A DNA stretch of 64,000 nucleotides from Polycladomyces subterraneus (GCF_030433435.1 NZ_JANRHH010000035.1:62001-126000), one strand, 5' to 3'. Shown: positions 18,361 to 27,667, counted from the first letter of the stretch. The notes: generated from the sequence alone by a model not told the origin. A program made the numbers and translations.

Positions 18361-18378
18361 AGAATGAATTATCATTCT
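18361..18378. promoter_or_regulatory. Palindromic operator-like site upstream of hutU
   Basis: AGAATGA-ATTA-TCATTCT, a perfect 7-bp inverted repeat 32 bases before the hutU start. It lies where a repressor would cover the promoter or early transcript. The cognate regulator is unknown. Confidence 0.5.
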
Positions 18379-18619
18379 ATTCTAAGCGTAAAGGTGGCAG
18401 CACCTGGTAAGCAAGTGAGCGCATTAGCATACAAATGTGGTAGCGAAATAAAGTGAAAACTTCTTTCCGAAAGGAAGGAGATACAGTCGATGCAGAACGA
18501 CCGAAAAGACGAAGAACAGGCTGTCAAATATTTTTAAAGGGAAGGTTTTTGCAGTGGCAGGAGCCAATATTGCATTCAAAATATTTGATCATCTATGGTC
18601 AGGAACAGGAGGTTCATGA

Positions 18620-19984
18620 ATGTTTGTCAAACTGACTCAGCTATTCGTTCGTTTCGCCCAACGCTTTATGCCTGACCCATATCTGTACGCCGTTCTGCTG
18701 ACGATCATCGTGGCGGCTGGCGCTTGGTTGGCCGTGCCCGGAGTGGGGGCGGGCAAATGGATTGAAGTATGGTATGAAGGCGTATGGGGGACGCAAAACA
18801 TTTTCACGTTCGCCCTGCAAATGACCTTGATCCTCATCTGCGGGTACACGCTGGCACAAGCACCATTGGTCGAACGGGCGCTACGACGGTTGGCCTCTGT
18901 GCCGAACAACCAATCCCAAGCAGCCGTCCTGGTGTTCCTTACCGGATCCATCACTTCGTTTTTTAACTGGGGATTGGGATTAGTAGTGGGGACATTGCTC
19001 GCCAAAGAAGTATCCAAACGAATAGAAGCGGATTTCGCCTATCTCGTGGCGGCTGCCTATATGGGGTTCATCACCTGGGCATCCGGCTTTTCCAGTTCCA
19101 TCGTATTGGCCAATGCCGATCCCACTTCTTCGCTCAACTGGATTCATAAATTAACCGGACAAACCATTCCCGTCTCCGAAACATTGGGTGCGGCTTACAA
19201 TTTGGTTCCCGTCGTAGTCACGGTCGTCGTCATTGCTGTTCTGCTGAAATGGATGCAACCCCAACAAATCCAGCCGGTAGACCGTGCCCGGCTGTCCCAA
19301 ATGGATGCCAAACAAGAAATGGCTGTCGCGAGTGAATCCACGTTCGCATTCCGGTTGGAGCGGGCTTGGATCTTCAACCTCCTCGTGGCGACTGCGGGAT
19401 TGTATTACTTCTTCATTATCGCCGGTGCCACTCTCAAAATCGATACGATGATCATGCTGTTCACTGTAGCCGGATTGCTGTTTCACGGCACGCCGATCCG
19501 GTTTATTCAAGCATTCAAGGAAGCAGCCAAAGCTTCGGGTTCCTTACTGTTGCAATACCCTTTTTACGGCGGGATCATGGCGCTGATCACTTTTTCGCCT
19601 GATCCGGCTCACACGCCGTCACTGGCCGTCGTGCTCGCCCGCTCGCTCGTGGAAGGGGCTACAGAAGCTACTCTTCCCTTTTTTAACTTTCTCGCCTCCC
19701 TCATCATCACGATGTTCATTCCGTCTGGGGGCGGCCACTGGGCTGTTCAGGCACCGGTATCGATCGAAACGGCCCGCCTGTTGGGAGAGACAAGCGTACA
19801 GTATTTAGGGAAAATCTCCATGTCGGTCGCATTCGGCGAGCAGGTGGGCAACATGATCCAACCATTTTGGGCATTACCGGTATTGGCCATCGCCGGACTC
19901 GGCATACGTGATATCATGGGCTATTGTATGATGGCCCTTTTGATCGGCATCGTCATTTTCGGAGGAGCACTGTTGGTGTTCTAG
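18620..19984 (+). CDS. Short-chain fatty acid transporter (AtoE family)
   Basis: 454 residues, a polytopic inner-membrane protein with about 11-12 hydrophobic segments. Motifs GSITSFFNWGLGLVVG, GFITWASGFSSSI and MFIPSGGGHWAVQAPV are diagnostic for the SCFA_trans (AtoE) family, which moves short-chain fatty acids such as acetoacetate or butyrate. CAGGAGG lies about 6 bases before the ATG. No ato genes are adjacent. It is divergent from hutU and ends at a strong hairpin. Confidence 0.9.
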   Translation: MFVKLTQLFVRFAQRFMPDPYLYAVLLTIIVAAGAWLAVPGVGAGKWIEVWYEGVWGTQNIFTFALQMTLILICGYTLAQAPLVERALRRLASVPNNQSQAAVLVFLTGSITSFFNWGLGLVVGTLLAKEVSKRIEADFAYLVAAAYMGFITWASGFSSSIVLANADPTSSLNWIHKLTGQTIPVSETLGAAYNLVPVVVTVVVIAVLLKWMQPQQIQPVDRARLSQMDAKQEMAVASESTFAFRLERAWIFNLLVATAGLYYFFIIAGATLKIDTMIMLFTVAGLLFHGTPIRFIQAFKEAAKASGSLLLQYPFYGGIMALITFSPDPAHTPSLAVVLARSLVEGATEATLPFFNFLASLIITMFIPSGGGHWAVQAPVSIETARLLGETSVQYLGKISMSVAFGEQVGNMIQPFWALPVLAIAGLGIRDIMGYCMMALLIGIVIFGGALLVF

Positions 19985-19992
19985 AAACAAAG

Positions 19993-20018
19993 CAACCCGG
20001 CGGTTCTCCGCCGGGTTG
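19993..20018 (+). terminator. Hairpin after AtoE-family gene
   Basis: Perfect 11-bp CAACCCGGCGG / CCGCCGGGTTG stem with a TTCT loop. The T-run is weak, but the position just after the stop fits a terminator. Confidence 0.6.
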
Positions 20019-20071
20019 TGAGGCCACTGACAAAGTGGGCCGAAGTTGCATCTAATGAGTCGGTCCGCTTC

Positions 20072-20101
20072 GCGTTCCCGGCTCGCTCCACCTGCGCCAT
20101 G
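20072..20101 (+). repeat. Fragment of the dispersed CTAG element
   Basis: TTCCCGGCTCGCTCCACCTG and following bases match the interior of copies A and D. No terminal repeats remain. Confidence 0.45.
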
Positions 20102-20218
20102 AAAGGACAGGGCTTGGTCAGTCGCTCGTCTGGGAAACGTTGCGTCCCGATCGATTTGCCGACACGAAAACGGGAATAAGGAGCTTGGACTTTGTTAACA
20201 ACCTGCCTCTCAAATCAT

Positions 20219-20848
20219 TTATTCGTTAGCATCATCGCTGGTATCCGGCACAGGTGCATCCGGATCCGTTTCCGCCTGAGACACACTGGCGGTATCCGGC
20301 TGCAACCCCAGGCAACGTACCAGCCCGTACGTGATGGCATCGGCCAAACCGTCCAAAAAGCTGTCGCTTTTGAGCAGGGCCGCGTCCTTCGTGTTGCTGA
20401 CGAACAAATTCTCCAGCAGCACGGCTGGCATGTGGGTTTCACGCAGGACATGAAAATCGGCCCGTTTTTTACCGCGATCAGGTACGCTGTACCCCTTCAG
20501 ATACTTGACCACTTCGGCGTGGATGATCGCTTGGGCGTCGTAGGTGAACTGCGAAACGGGACCATTCCAGATGTACGATTCGAACCCACGCGCATCCGGA
20601 TCGCTGAAGGTGTTGTGATGCAGCGATATAAAGTAGTCCGCTCCCTGACTGTTCGCCCAGTTCGTTCGTTCGTCCAGACTTTTGTACACATCATCCGCAC
20701 GGGTCATCGTCACCGCACACTGATACGGCTTCAGCTTCACATTCAACAATTGACCGATTTTCAACGTCAGGTTCTTCTCATACAAACCGTTTCCCACCGC
20801 TCCCGAATCCACGCCACCGTGTCCTGGGTCCACCGCAATCAATTTCAT
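20219..20848 (-). CDS. N-acetylmuramoyl-L-alanine amidase (Amidase_3, CwlD-like)
   Basis: 209 residues. The zinc-amidase fold is clear: VDPGHGG (H10), E24, SLHHN (H77/H78) and the catalytic E146 in LLENLFVSN. These enzymes cut the amide between MurNAc and the stem peptide; CwlD makes spore-cortex muramic lactam. No signal peptide or wall-binding repeat is seen, and the C-terminus is an Asp/Pro-rich tail. Export therefore is unexplained, or it acts from the mother cell or after lysis. AAGGAGG lies 9 bases upstream of the ATG. Confidence 0.85.
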   Translation of the reverse strand: MKLIAVDPGHGGVDSGAVGNGLYEKNLTLKIGQLLNVKLKPYQCAVTMTRADDVYKSLDERTNWANSQGADYFISLHHNTFSDPDARGFESYIWNGPVSQFTYDAQAIIHAEVVKYLKGYSVPDRGKKRADFHVLRETHMPAVLLENLFVSNTKDAALLKSDSFLDGLADAITYGLVRCLGLQPDTASVSQAETDPDAPVPDTSDDANE

Positions 20849-20910
20849 TTCTGTGTGCCTCCTTCACGGGTGATCAACACACCGGAAGTGATTACTTGTT
20901 TCATAATTAT

Positions 20911-20948
20911 AACATAATAAAAAATAATCAGCGCTGGAACGGCGCTGA
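20911..20948 (-). terminator. Terminator after 21036-21365
   Basis: TCAGCGC/GCGCTGA hairpin followed on the minus strand by TTATTTTTTATTATG. Confidence 0.65.
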
Positions 20949-20984
20949 AACTGATGCTCGATAGCCAATTTGATGGAAACGGAA

Positions 20985-21028
20985 GAGCGTGTCTGTTGAA
21001 TACTGTCCAATTGCTTTCCCGGCTCGCC
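20985..21028 (+). repeat. Truncated copy of the dispersed CTAG element (left end only)
   Basis: GAGCGTGTCTGTTGAATACT followed by GTCCAATTGCTTTCCCGGCTCG matches the left third of the other copies, then stops abruptly 7 bases from the 3' end of the gene at 21036. Confidence 0.6.
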
Positions 21029-21035
21029 CTTTTAA

Positions 21036-21365
21036 CTAAGAACCGACGGCGATCCGTTTCATTTTGACCATCCACTCAGTATGCTCAGATCCGATTTTTA
21101 GATAATATCGTCCCGTTATGTTCAACTTTATCGTGGCTACATGATAACCCCAACCCATTTCATCCGAATCAAACGGAACCGTCGCCACATCGTTCCCCGA
21201 TTCGTCCACCAAAGACAGATGAAAACGGTACGGCCAAACGGTTTGCCCACACGGTTTCGTCGTCCACATAATCGTGTATTCTCCGTTCCCCAACCACATC
21301 GGTCTGGTTTGGTAGAACCCGTGTTTTCCTGTCCATATCATGCACATTTCCCCTTCGCGTTCCAT
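21036..21365 (-). CDS. Hypothetical beta-rich protein
   Basis: 109 residues, rich in Trp, Tyr and beta-forming residues (GEYTIMWTTKPCGQTVWPYRFHLSLVDE, HVATIKLNITGRYYLKI). The pattern suggests a small beta-sandwich domain, perhaps ligand binding, but no family is recognised. No signal peptide. The ATG at 21365 has GGAG 7 bases upstream. A truncated dispersed element sits just after its stop, so the natural C-terminus may have been altered. Confidence 0.5.
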   Translation of the reverse strand: MEREGEMCMIWTGKHGFYQTRPMWLGNGEYTIMWTTKPCGQTVWPYRFHLSLVDESGNDVATVPFDSDEMGWGYHVATIKLNITGRYYLKIGSEHTEWMVKMKRIAVGS

Positions 21366-21545
21366 TCATACGCTCCAACCCGACAGGGGTCCCTAACATA
21401 AAATTTCATCTTTCATGTATGATTTGATGCTGTTCTATACATACATTCGAATGATCTGAATTTTATGCCATATGGTTGTCACTTCTTGTTTCATCCTCCA
21501 TTTGTTATAGTGGTGACAAGAGAAAAAAACGGAGTGAAATGGTTC

Positions 21546-21869
21546 ATGGACATTCGGATCAGTCCTTTGGCCGTCGCCCGATTGAAGGCGATTTTGTCAC
21601 AGGAGGAAGACGGGGAACGTCTGGCTGTACGCGTGGTACCGCTGACATCGGGATGCGGATCTCCATCCTTTGCCATCGAATTGACCGAAGTGCGTCCTGG
21701 CTACCTCACCGAGAAAAAAGAGGGGATACTGTTTACCTGTCCTCCGGATGAACAGGAATGGATGGACGGGATTCACATCGATCTCAACAGGGAAAACGGC
21801 AAATTCTCGATCACGCATTCCAGGCCGCCGAGCGGATGGGGTTGCAACATGGGGCGGTCCGATGTTTGA
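21546..21869 (+). CDS. HesB/IscA-like iron-sulfur biogenesis family protein
   Basis: 107 residues starting MDIRISPLAVARLKAILSQ, typical for the HesB/IscA fold. SGCGSPSFAIEL carries one Cys and GWGCN near the C-terminus another; classic A-type carriers have C-x(n)-CGC, so this is a divergent branch similar to YqkB of Bacillus, and cluster transfer is not certain. The ATG is preferred over upstream in-frame starts because GGAG lies about 11 bases before it and it gives the family's N-terminus. Confidence 0.7.
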   Translation: MDIRISPLAVARLKAILSQEEDGERLAVRVVPLTSGCGSPSFAIELTEVRPGYLTEKKEGILFTCPPDEQEWMDGIHIDLNRENGKFSITHSRPPSGWGCNMGRSDV

Positions 21870-21956
21870 TCAACCGGGCGAACTGAAAGCGGAGGCCGGC
21901 GGGAGTCAACTTTTGCAGGACCAGTCGGGTAGTCACGATTGAGATGGAGGAGAGGA

Positions 21957-22538
21957 ATGCCGCTGAAAATCGCAGGATTGTTGGGAATGGTATTGTTTGT
22001 CATCACTGGTTTGTCTGTATTGATCTACTGGTGGCCGTCCGTTTCCCGGTACGATACGTCCCCCATGCCTGAAGGTCAGAAACAGGCCGCTCTCGTGTTG
22101 GGAGCGGCCTTGTGGGATGATCGGCCCAGTCCGGCATTGATGGAGCGATTGGAGATGGCCGTGAAGTTGTTCGAACAGAAAAAAGTCCAATATATCGTGT
22201 TGTCTGGTGGACCGGAGGGCAATGGTGTGACAGAAGCGCAAGCGATGAAAGATTATCTCATCTCCCACGGTGTGCCGGCAGCGTCGCTGATATTGGAAGA
22301 CCGATCGCGCAATACCGAAGAAAATCTCCGTTTTTGCAAACGGATCTTGGATGAACATCATTGGGATGAGGTGTATTTGGTGACGCACGACTACCATCAA
22401 TATCGTGCTTTGCAATATGCCGCACGTGCCGGCATTCGCGCCGTTCCCGCTCCGGTTCATTCGCAAATGTTATGGACGCCATACCATAAAGCACGGGAAT
22501 GTCTGGCGCTAGTCAAATTGGCCTTGTTCAGCCGTTAA
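21957..22538 (+). CDS. YdcF/SanA-family (DUF218) membrane protein
   Basis: 193 residues with one N-terminal transmembrane helix (about 4-24) and an outward ElyC/SanA/YdcF domain. Family motifs AALVLGAALWDDRPSPAL, YIVLSGG, EAQAMKDYL, ILEDRSRNTEEN and THDYHQYRAL are present. Some members act in cell-envelope carrier metabolism; the role here is open. The ATG at 21957 is chosen because GGAGGAG ends 4 bases upstream. The last 30 bases overlap the convergent gene 22509-23075. Confidence 0.85.
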   Translation: MPLKIAGLLGMVLFVITGLSVLIYWWPSVSRYDTSPMPEGQKQAALVLGAALWDDRPSPALMERLEMAVKLFEQKKVQYIVLSGGPEGNGVTEAQAMKDYLISHGVPAASLILEDRSRNTEENLRFCKRILDEHHWDEVYLVTHDYHQYRALQYAARAGIRAVPAPVHSQMLWTPYHKARECLALVKLALFSR

Positions 22539-23075
22539 CCCGTTCGACCAATCGTCCCCGGGCCCGTCAATGACGATCCGCTCACCCCGGTGGTCAAACT
22601 CGATGTTTTCCTGAAAAGGCAAAAACGAAGCATACACCGTTCCGTGCAACCGGTTGGTCAGTCCCGCCAGCCGGTTTTCTATCTGAAGCACGCGTTGTTT
22701 GATGGACATCCAATCATCGCGACCTTCTCCCTTGGACAAGTCGTGAAGGGCGTTGCGGACGCGTTCCGTCTGTTCCGATACCCGCAACAACATGGGAGCC
22801 CAGTCGTTCTCGTCCGACACGGGTTGAAAGCCTGTCAAACGTTGGTTGATGGGAGCAGCTTCCACCTGATCCCAATGCGTGGGATTCCAACTGCTATGGC
22901 TCAAGGGAGTGAGCCGGTCTTCCAGTTCCTTCACAGATTGCGTCCAATCTCCCAAAGCGTTCCACAAGGTTTGACGTTCTTCTGTCCTATCGTGGCCCGA
23001 CGATATCTCCTCCATGAGTTGTTCTATCTCCCGCCGTATACCCGCCAAAGCATGCAACCATCTGGAGACTGGCAT
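22509..23075 (-). CDS. Hypothetical helical protein
   Basis: 188 residues, mostly long amphipathic helices (IRREIEQLMEEISSG, VKELEDRLTPL, LRVSEQTERVRNALHDL, IKQRVLQIENRLAGLTNRL) and a short beta end. No signal peptide and no family recognised. GGGAGG lies upstream of three possible starts, GTG 23087, TTG 23078 and ATG 23075; ATG is taken although TTG has better spacing. It heads a minus-strand group after 23132-23969 and overlaps the convergent YdcF gene. Confidence 0.55.
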   Translation of the reverse strand: MPVSRWLHALAGIRREIEQLMEEISSGHDRTEERQTLWNALGDWTQSVKELEDRLTPLSHSSWNPTHWDQVEAAPINQRLTGFQPVSDENDWAPMLLRVSEQTERVRNALHDLSKGEGRDDWMSIKQRVLQIENRLAGLTNRLHGTVYASFLPFQENIEFDHRGERIVIDGPGDDWSNGLTAEQGQFD

Positions 23076-23131
23076 CAATTGGGGCACCTCCCACCGTTAT
23101 TTCCCTTATCATGTGAGAAACCGGCACCCAT

Positions 23132-23554
23132 TTATTCGTCTTTCCCCTCGTCTTCGTGGGCGATTTTTTTTCGGTACAGGTATCCTTCCCAGGGATGATG
23201 CCAATGTGTGATCGACTCTTCCCCCACCTGCCAGCAGAGCAACACTTCCTGACCTTCGATGAGAGACGGGAAGTCGACCAGTCCCATTTCGATATCTTTG
23301 AGCTGCGCCCCCGTTCCATTGATCCAATTGATCAAACCCCGAGCCTGAATGTTGAGAAATTCCAACTCTGCTTCCCGTTCAAAAAACGGATCCTCTCCCG
23401 TCTTTCCCCCTTTCCCTTGACCGGCTTTCAACATCTGCAATTCCCGATATTTGGTATCAAACTCTCTTTTCAACCGCTGCAACTGCAACACATTTTTCCG
23501 GATGACGGGTAACAACCGGTTCGCCTCGTCTAAGGTGAAGTACCGTTTGCTCAC
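23132..23554 (-). CDS. DUF2203 family protein
   Basis: 140 residues. FTLDEANRLLPVIRKNVLQLQRL at the N-terminus, GARGLI-type middle, DFPSLIEGQEVLLCWQVGEESITHWHHPWEGY at the end are characteristic of DUF2203, a family of unknown function in Firmicutes and actinobacteria. The Trp/His/Glu-rich C-terminal block is the conserved part. It starts 4 bases after the DUF309 stop, so the two are cotranscribed. Confidence 0.88.
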   Translation of the reverse strand: MSKRYFTLDEANRLLPVIRKNVLQLQRLKREFDTKYRELQMLKAGQGKGGKTGEDPFFEREAELEFLNIQARGLINWINGTGAQLKDIEMGLVDFPSLIEGQEVLLCWQVGEESITHWHHPWEGYLYRKKIAHEDEGKDE

Positions 23555-23558
23555 ACGA

Positions 23559-23969
23559 TCACCCCTTATCTTCGTGCACTAACCGCTTCAATATGGGATC
23601 CAGAATCTCAATAGTGAGGTCGTAATAGGGAATCGACTGTCGAGCACGATCCTGCAGCTTATCCAGATACGCTTCCACATCCTGTTTCAGTTTGGCGACG
23701 TCAATACCCATGAATACATCCGGGTAACAGACCAACTTGTTTAACGCCGCCGTCATCAATTTGACAGCGCCACCTTTATTTTGGTTCCGGTAATGATGCA
23801 AACCGACGGCCGTTTGCAATAATCCCTGATAAAACAAATCCCGCCCCTCTTCCAACCACAGTTCTTCCATCACATCGTGACAAGTATAGTAATCTCGGTC
23901 CAAGTTGAACAAGCGCAAAAAGCGGACATACAGCTCGGGGTATTCTCCCCCTTGATTTTTATGCGACAC
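23559..23969 (-). CDS. DUF309 family protein
   Basis: 136 residues, all-helical. The conserved FNLDRDYYTCHDVMEELWLEEGRDLFYQGLLQTAVGLHHYRN block (HDVxExxW and YQGLIQ motifs) identifies DUF309, of unknown biochemistry. GTG at 23967-23969 is the start: AGGAGG is 9 bases upstream, and homologous sequence begins here. Forms an operon with the DUF2203 gene. Confidence 0.88.
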   Translation of the reverse strand: MSHKNQGGEYPELYVRFLRLFNLDRDYYTCHDVMEELWLEEGRDLFYQGLLQTAVGLHHYRNQNKGGAVKLMTAALNKLVCYPDVFMGIDVAKLKQDVEAYLDKLQDRARQSIPYYDLTIEILDPILKRLVHEDKG

Positions 23970-24083
23970 GGCCGTTCGCCTCCTGCTTGAACAATCGCGG
24001 CCCGTTTTCAACGGTGGGATTTGGTTTGGTCTTTCGGTACAATGGTAAAAACGGCAAACAACAACACCGAAGGAGGATTCACG

Positions 24084-24317
24084 ATGAATTTGGAAACCCC
24101 CAGTCAGGAAAATTTGGTTCACTTGATCAATGAAATCAAGGCCCGCTTGAAACTGGTCAACACCGCACTCATCGACCCTCAGGAATTTCGTTTGGAGGAC
24201 TATGAGGAAATCTTGTCTCTCTATCACATGATCCGTCGAAAAAACGACCGGCTCACCATGATGGAAATCGAAGGTGTGTTGGAAGAACTGGGCCGATTGC
24301 GCTGTCCCCGTGGATAG
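24084..24317 (+). CDS. DUF1128 (UPF0435) family protein
   Basis: 77 residues. The N-terminal ENLVHLINEIKARLKLVNTA, followed by DYEEILSLYHMIRRKNDRLTMMEIEGVLEELG, is the whole DUF1128 domain known from Bacillales. Function unknown. AAGGAGG lies 7 bases before the ATG. Divergent from the DUF309 gene. Confidence 0.88.
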   Translation: MNLETPSQENLVHLINEIKARLKLVNTALIDPQEFRLEDYEEILSLYHMIRRKNDRLTMMEIEGVLEELGRLRCPRG

Positions 24318-24410
24318 AACAAAAACCGCCGGTTACTGACGGCGGGTATGATGGCAAATCCATGGACAGTGTTCTCCTGTCCCTGCTGCTTATCTTGGAT
24401 TTTTACTGGA

Positions 24411-24812
24411 TTATCGGGATTCCCGGAAATACGCAGCCAATTTTTCGGGAAGCGGAACGCTTTTCCGCTCCTCCAAATCGATGGTGACGCTGGTCACCAG
24501 AGCGTCAGCGACGCGTTCCCCTTTCTCGTTGTCGATAACTTGTTCCAGCACGAAACTGGAGCGCCCCCGTCGCACAGGACGCGTGGTGATGGTCAGTTTT
24601 TCACCTAATGTAGCTTCTTTGCGATAGTTGATTTCAATCCGGACGGTGACGGTCCCGATCCCCATCCGGGTAAACTCTTCAAACGGCAATTGGGCGCGAT
24701 TGTACCATTCTTCACGTCCCCATTCCAAATACTCCAGATACTTGGCATTATTGACATGGCCCATCACGTCGATTTCCGTCGAACGGACTTCGATTTGAAT
24801 TGAGACTTCCAT
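24411..24812 (-). CDS. Acyl-CoA thioesterase, 4HBT/YbgC-like hot-dog fold
   Basis: 133 residues. The hot-dog catalytic segment RSTEIDVMGHVNNAKYLEYLEWGREEW contains the catalytic Asp and the HVNN.YL motif of 4-hydroxybenzoyl-CoA-type thioesterases. RRGRSSFVLEQVI and DALVTSVTIDLEERKSVPLPE complete the fold. It should hydrolyse an acyl-CoA in the cytoplasm; the acyl chain is unknown. It lies downstream of the pdh terminator and is separate from that operon. Confidence 0.85.
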   Translation of the reverse strand: MEVSIQIEVRSTEIDVMGHVNNAKYLEYLEWGREEWYNRAQLPFEEFTRMGIGTVTVRIEINYRKEATLGEKLTITTRPVRRGRSSFVLEQVIDNEKGERVADALVTSVTIDLEERKSVPLPEKLAAYFRESR

Positions 24813-24880
24813 CCACTCACCCCTCTTTTGCTATACCCGTTTTTTCGACAAAGTCTGTCGATTTCCTTCGTTGAAATAAG

Positions 24881-24927
24881 AAAAACCCGGACACCGGTTG
24901 ATTGCTGACAATCTACCGGTGTCCGGG
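24881..24927 (-). terminator. Terminator of the pdh operon
   Basis: Perfect 13-bp stem CCCGGACACCGGT / ACCGGTGTCCGGG followed on the minus strand by TTTTTCTTATT. Confidence 0.88.
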
Positions 24928-24966
24928 ACGTTCCAGACGCAACCTTTTTCGTTTGAATACCGAACA

Positions 24967-26382
24967 TCACTTGTTGACCATGTGAATCGCATGACCCAAC
25001 ACGCCTTCTGCCGCTTCCATGAGCGCTTCAGGCAAGGTCGGGTGAGCATGGATGGTCAGGCTCAGATCCTCTGCATTGGCTCCCATCTCGATGGCCAGCA
25101 CCGCTTCGGCAATCAGGCTGGAAGCTTCCGGACCCACGATCTGCACACCCAGAAGCTGCTTGGTCTCTTTGTCGGCGATGACTTGGATGAATCCATCCGC
25201 TTTATCCATCGACAGCGCCCGTCCGTTGGCCTGGAAGGCGAACCGGCTGACGACCGGATCGTAACCTTGTTCTTTGGCCTCTTTCTCGCTCAAACCGGTG
25301 TAGGCGATTTCCGGATCGCTGAAGATGACGAACGGCATCGCCACATAATCCACTTCGCTCGGTTGACCGGCGATGACCTCGGCTGCCACTTTTCCTTCGT
25401 AGCTGGCTTTGTGCGCCAGAAGTGCGCCGCCTGCCACGTCACCGATGGCAAAGATGTTGGGATTGGAAGTGCGCAGTTGTTTGTCCACTTTGATAAACCC
25501 GCGCTCATCCAGTTCCACACCGGCTTGATCCAAACCGAGCTCGTCGGTGTTGGGTTTGCGGCCCACGGCCACCAGTACGTAGTCGGCGGTGAAGGTTTTT
25601 TCTTCGCCGCCCACTTCGGCGGTGACGATGACTTCGTCGCCTTCTCTTTTACCGGAGGTAACTTTCGCTTTGGTGTGGACTGTGACACCAAGCTTCTTCA
25701 GATTGCGGGACACCATCCGCACCATGGCCTGATCCACACCGGGCAGGATGTTGTCGGCACCTTCCAGGATGGTGACTTCGCTGCCCAATTTTCTGTAGGC
25801 CGTTCCCAGCTCCAGACCGATATAGCCGCCGCCGATCACCAGAAGGCGCTTCGGCACTTCCTGCAGGTTGAGCGCTTCAGTCGAGGAGAGGATGCGCTCA
25901 CCGTCAAATTTGAGGAACGGCAGCTCGGCCGGACGGGAACCGGTTGCCACAATACAGGCTTTGAACTCATAGGTTTGGCTGGCATTTTCCGTCGCGATTT
26001 TGACGGAGTTTTTGCCGCTGAAATAGGCTTCCCCTTTGATCACTTCCACCTTGTTGCCTTTGAGCAACGTGGAAACGCCGCCGGTCAGCTTCTTCACGAC
26101 GCCGTTTTTCCACTCCATCAGGCGGGAGAGATCCACGGAGACACCTTCGACATCGACCCCCATTTTCTTGGCATCCTTGATCATCGTCAGATGCTCCGCC
26201 GCGCTGATGATCGCCTTGGACGGAATGCATCCGCGATTGAGGCAGACACCGCCCAATTCCGCCTTATCGACCAACGTTACTTTACGTCCCAGCTGAGCGG
26301 CCCGGATGGCGGCCACATAGCCGCCGGGACCGCCGCCGATGACCAACACGTCGACTTCGTTCGCGAAATCTCCTACTACCAT
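24967..26382 (-). CDS. pdhD: Dihydrolipoamide dehydrogenase (PDH E3)
   Basis: 471 residues. FAD-dependent oxidation of dihydrolipoamide with NAD+. GGGPGGYVAAIRAAQLG is the FAD-binding loop, GGVCLNRGCIPSK the redox disulfide, VIGGGYIGLELGTAYRKLG the NAD site, FAIGDVAGG the second FAD contact, and the C-terminal TIHAHPTLPEA the His/Glu pair of the partner active site. Starts 1 base after the E2 stop, last gene of the pdhABCD operon. Confidence 0.96.
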   Translation of the reverse strand: MVVGDFANEVDVLVIGGGPGGYVAAIRAAQLGRKVTLVDKAELGGVCLNRGCIPSKAIISAAEHLTMIKDAKKMGVDVEGVSVDLSRLMEWKNGVVKKLTGGVSTLLKGNKVEVIKGEAYFSGKNSVKIATENASQTYEFKACIVATGSRPAELPFLKFDGERILSSTEALNLQEVPKRLLVIGGGYIGLELGTAYRKLGSEVTILEGADNILPGVDQAMVRMVSRNLKKLGVTVHTKAKVTSGKREGDEVIVTAEVGGEEKTFTADYVLVAVGRKPNTDELGLDQAGVELDERGFIKVDKQLRTSNPNIFAIGDVAGGALLAHKASYEGKVAAEVIAGQPSEVDYVAMPFVIFSDPEIAYTGLSEKEAKEQGYDPVVSRFAFQANGRALSMDKADGFIQVIADKETKQLLGVQIVGPEASSLIAEAVLAIEMGANAEDLSLTIHAHPTLPEALMEAAEGVLGHAIHMVNK

Positions 26383-26383
26383 C

Positions 26384-27643
26384 TTATCTCATCTCCATCA
26401 TCAAGAGATTCGGGTTTTCCAGCAACTCTTTCACCCGGTTCATGAAGCGCGCCGCCACGTCGCCGTCGATCAAACGATGGTCAATGCTGAGCGAGATCGC
26501 CATCATCGGACGGATGACCACTTCGCCATTACGCGCCACCGGTTTTTCAGTGATGGTTCCTACGCCCAAAATGGCCACTTCCGGATAGTTGATGATCGGT
26601 GTAAAGAACTGGCCACCGAAGGAACCAATATTGGTGATGGTGAATGTGCTGCCTTTCAGCTCGTCCGGCGCCGCTTTGCGCGAACGGGTCCGTTCCACCA
26701 GCTCGGCGATTTCCTTCGCCAACTCGAAGATCGATTTTTGGTCTGCGTTTTTGACCACCGGCACGATGAGACCGTCGTCGGTTGCGGTTGCAATGCCCAT
26801 GTGGTAATAGTGCTTGATGACGATCTCTTCTTTCTCCATATCGATCGACGCGTTCAACGTCGGGAATTCGCGCAGGGCCGCGATCAAGGCTTTGATGATG
26901 AAAGGCAGGTAGGTCAGCTTGATGCCGCGCTCTGCCGCTGCCTGTTTGGCCCATTTGCGCAGTTCCACCAGCTCGCCAGCGTCGATTTCGTTCATAATCG
27001 TTACATGCGGGGCAGTAAACTTGCTTTCCACCATCCGCTTGGCGATGGTTTTGCGCAAACCGCGCAACGGGATACGTTCTTCCGTACCCACCACCGGAGC
27101 CGCTTGCACCGGAGCTGCCGCTTGTTTTCCTTCTGCCGCCGGTTGCGCTTCGGCCTGCGGACCTTCCGCTGCTTTGCGCACATCTTCGGCAGTGATCCGT
27201 CCATTCGGACCGGTTCCGTTCACTTGGGTGATGTCCACACCCAATTCACGGGCCAATTTGCGGACGGACGGCATAGCCAACACACGTTTTTTCGGACCGG
27301 CTTGCTGCGGTTCCTGTTTGGCCGGAGCCGCTTGCGGTTGCTCCTGTTTGGGCTGTTCTTCGGCTTTTTCTTCCTTGGCCTCTTCTTGCTGCGCACCTTC
27401 GCCGCCTTCGGTTTCAAACACGGCGATCACCGTGCCAACCACGGCGATTTCTCCTTCTTTGACGCGCAGTTCCTTCACCGTCCCGGTTACCGGGGACGGG
27501 ATTTCCACCACCGCTTTGTCGGTTTGCACTTCGGCGAACACGTCATCTTCCTTGACCTGATCGCCTTCCTTGACGTACAGTTTGACGATCTCACCTTCGT
27601 GGATGCCTTCACCCACGTCCGGCAGTTTAAATTCGTAGGCCAC
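26384..27643 (-). CDS. pdhC: Dihydrolipoamide acetyltransferase (PDH E2)
   Basis: 419 residues: one lipoyl domain (1-78; lipoyl-lysine K43 in QTDKAVVE), an Ala/Glu/Gln/Pro linker (80-118), a peripheral subunit-binding domain (121-157; [12 protein letters not shown]), a second flexible linker, and the catalytic domain ending with DHRLIDGD (H389, D393). It forms the core of the pyruvate dehydrogenase complex. Start is GTG, with GGGAGG 10 bases upstream. The order E1a-E1b-E2-E3 is the standard Firmicutes operon. Confidence 0.95.
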   Translation of the reverse strand: MAYEFKLPDVGEGIHEGEIVKLYVKEGDQVKEDDVFAEVQTDKAVVEIPSPVTGTVKELRVKEGEIAVVGTVIAVFETEGGEGAQQEEAKEEKAEEQPKQEQPQAAPAKQEPQQAGPKKRVLAMPSVRKLARELGVDITQVNGTGPNGRITAEDVRKAAEGPQAEAQPAAEGKQAAAPVQAAPVVGTEERIPLRGLRKTIAKRMVESKFTAPHVTIMNEIDAGELVELRKWAKQAAAERGIKLTYLPFIIKALIAALREFPTLNASIDMEKEEIVIKHYYHMGIATATDDGLIVPVVKNADQKSIFELAKEIAELVERTRSRKAAPDELKGSTFTITNIGSFGGQFFTPIINYPEVAILGVGTITEKPVARNGEVVIRPMMAISLSIDHRLIDGDVAARFMNRVKELLENPNLLMMEMR

Positions 27644-27667
27644 GGGCCTCGTTCCTCCCTTCTCAGA

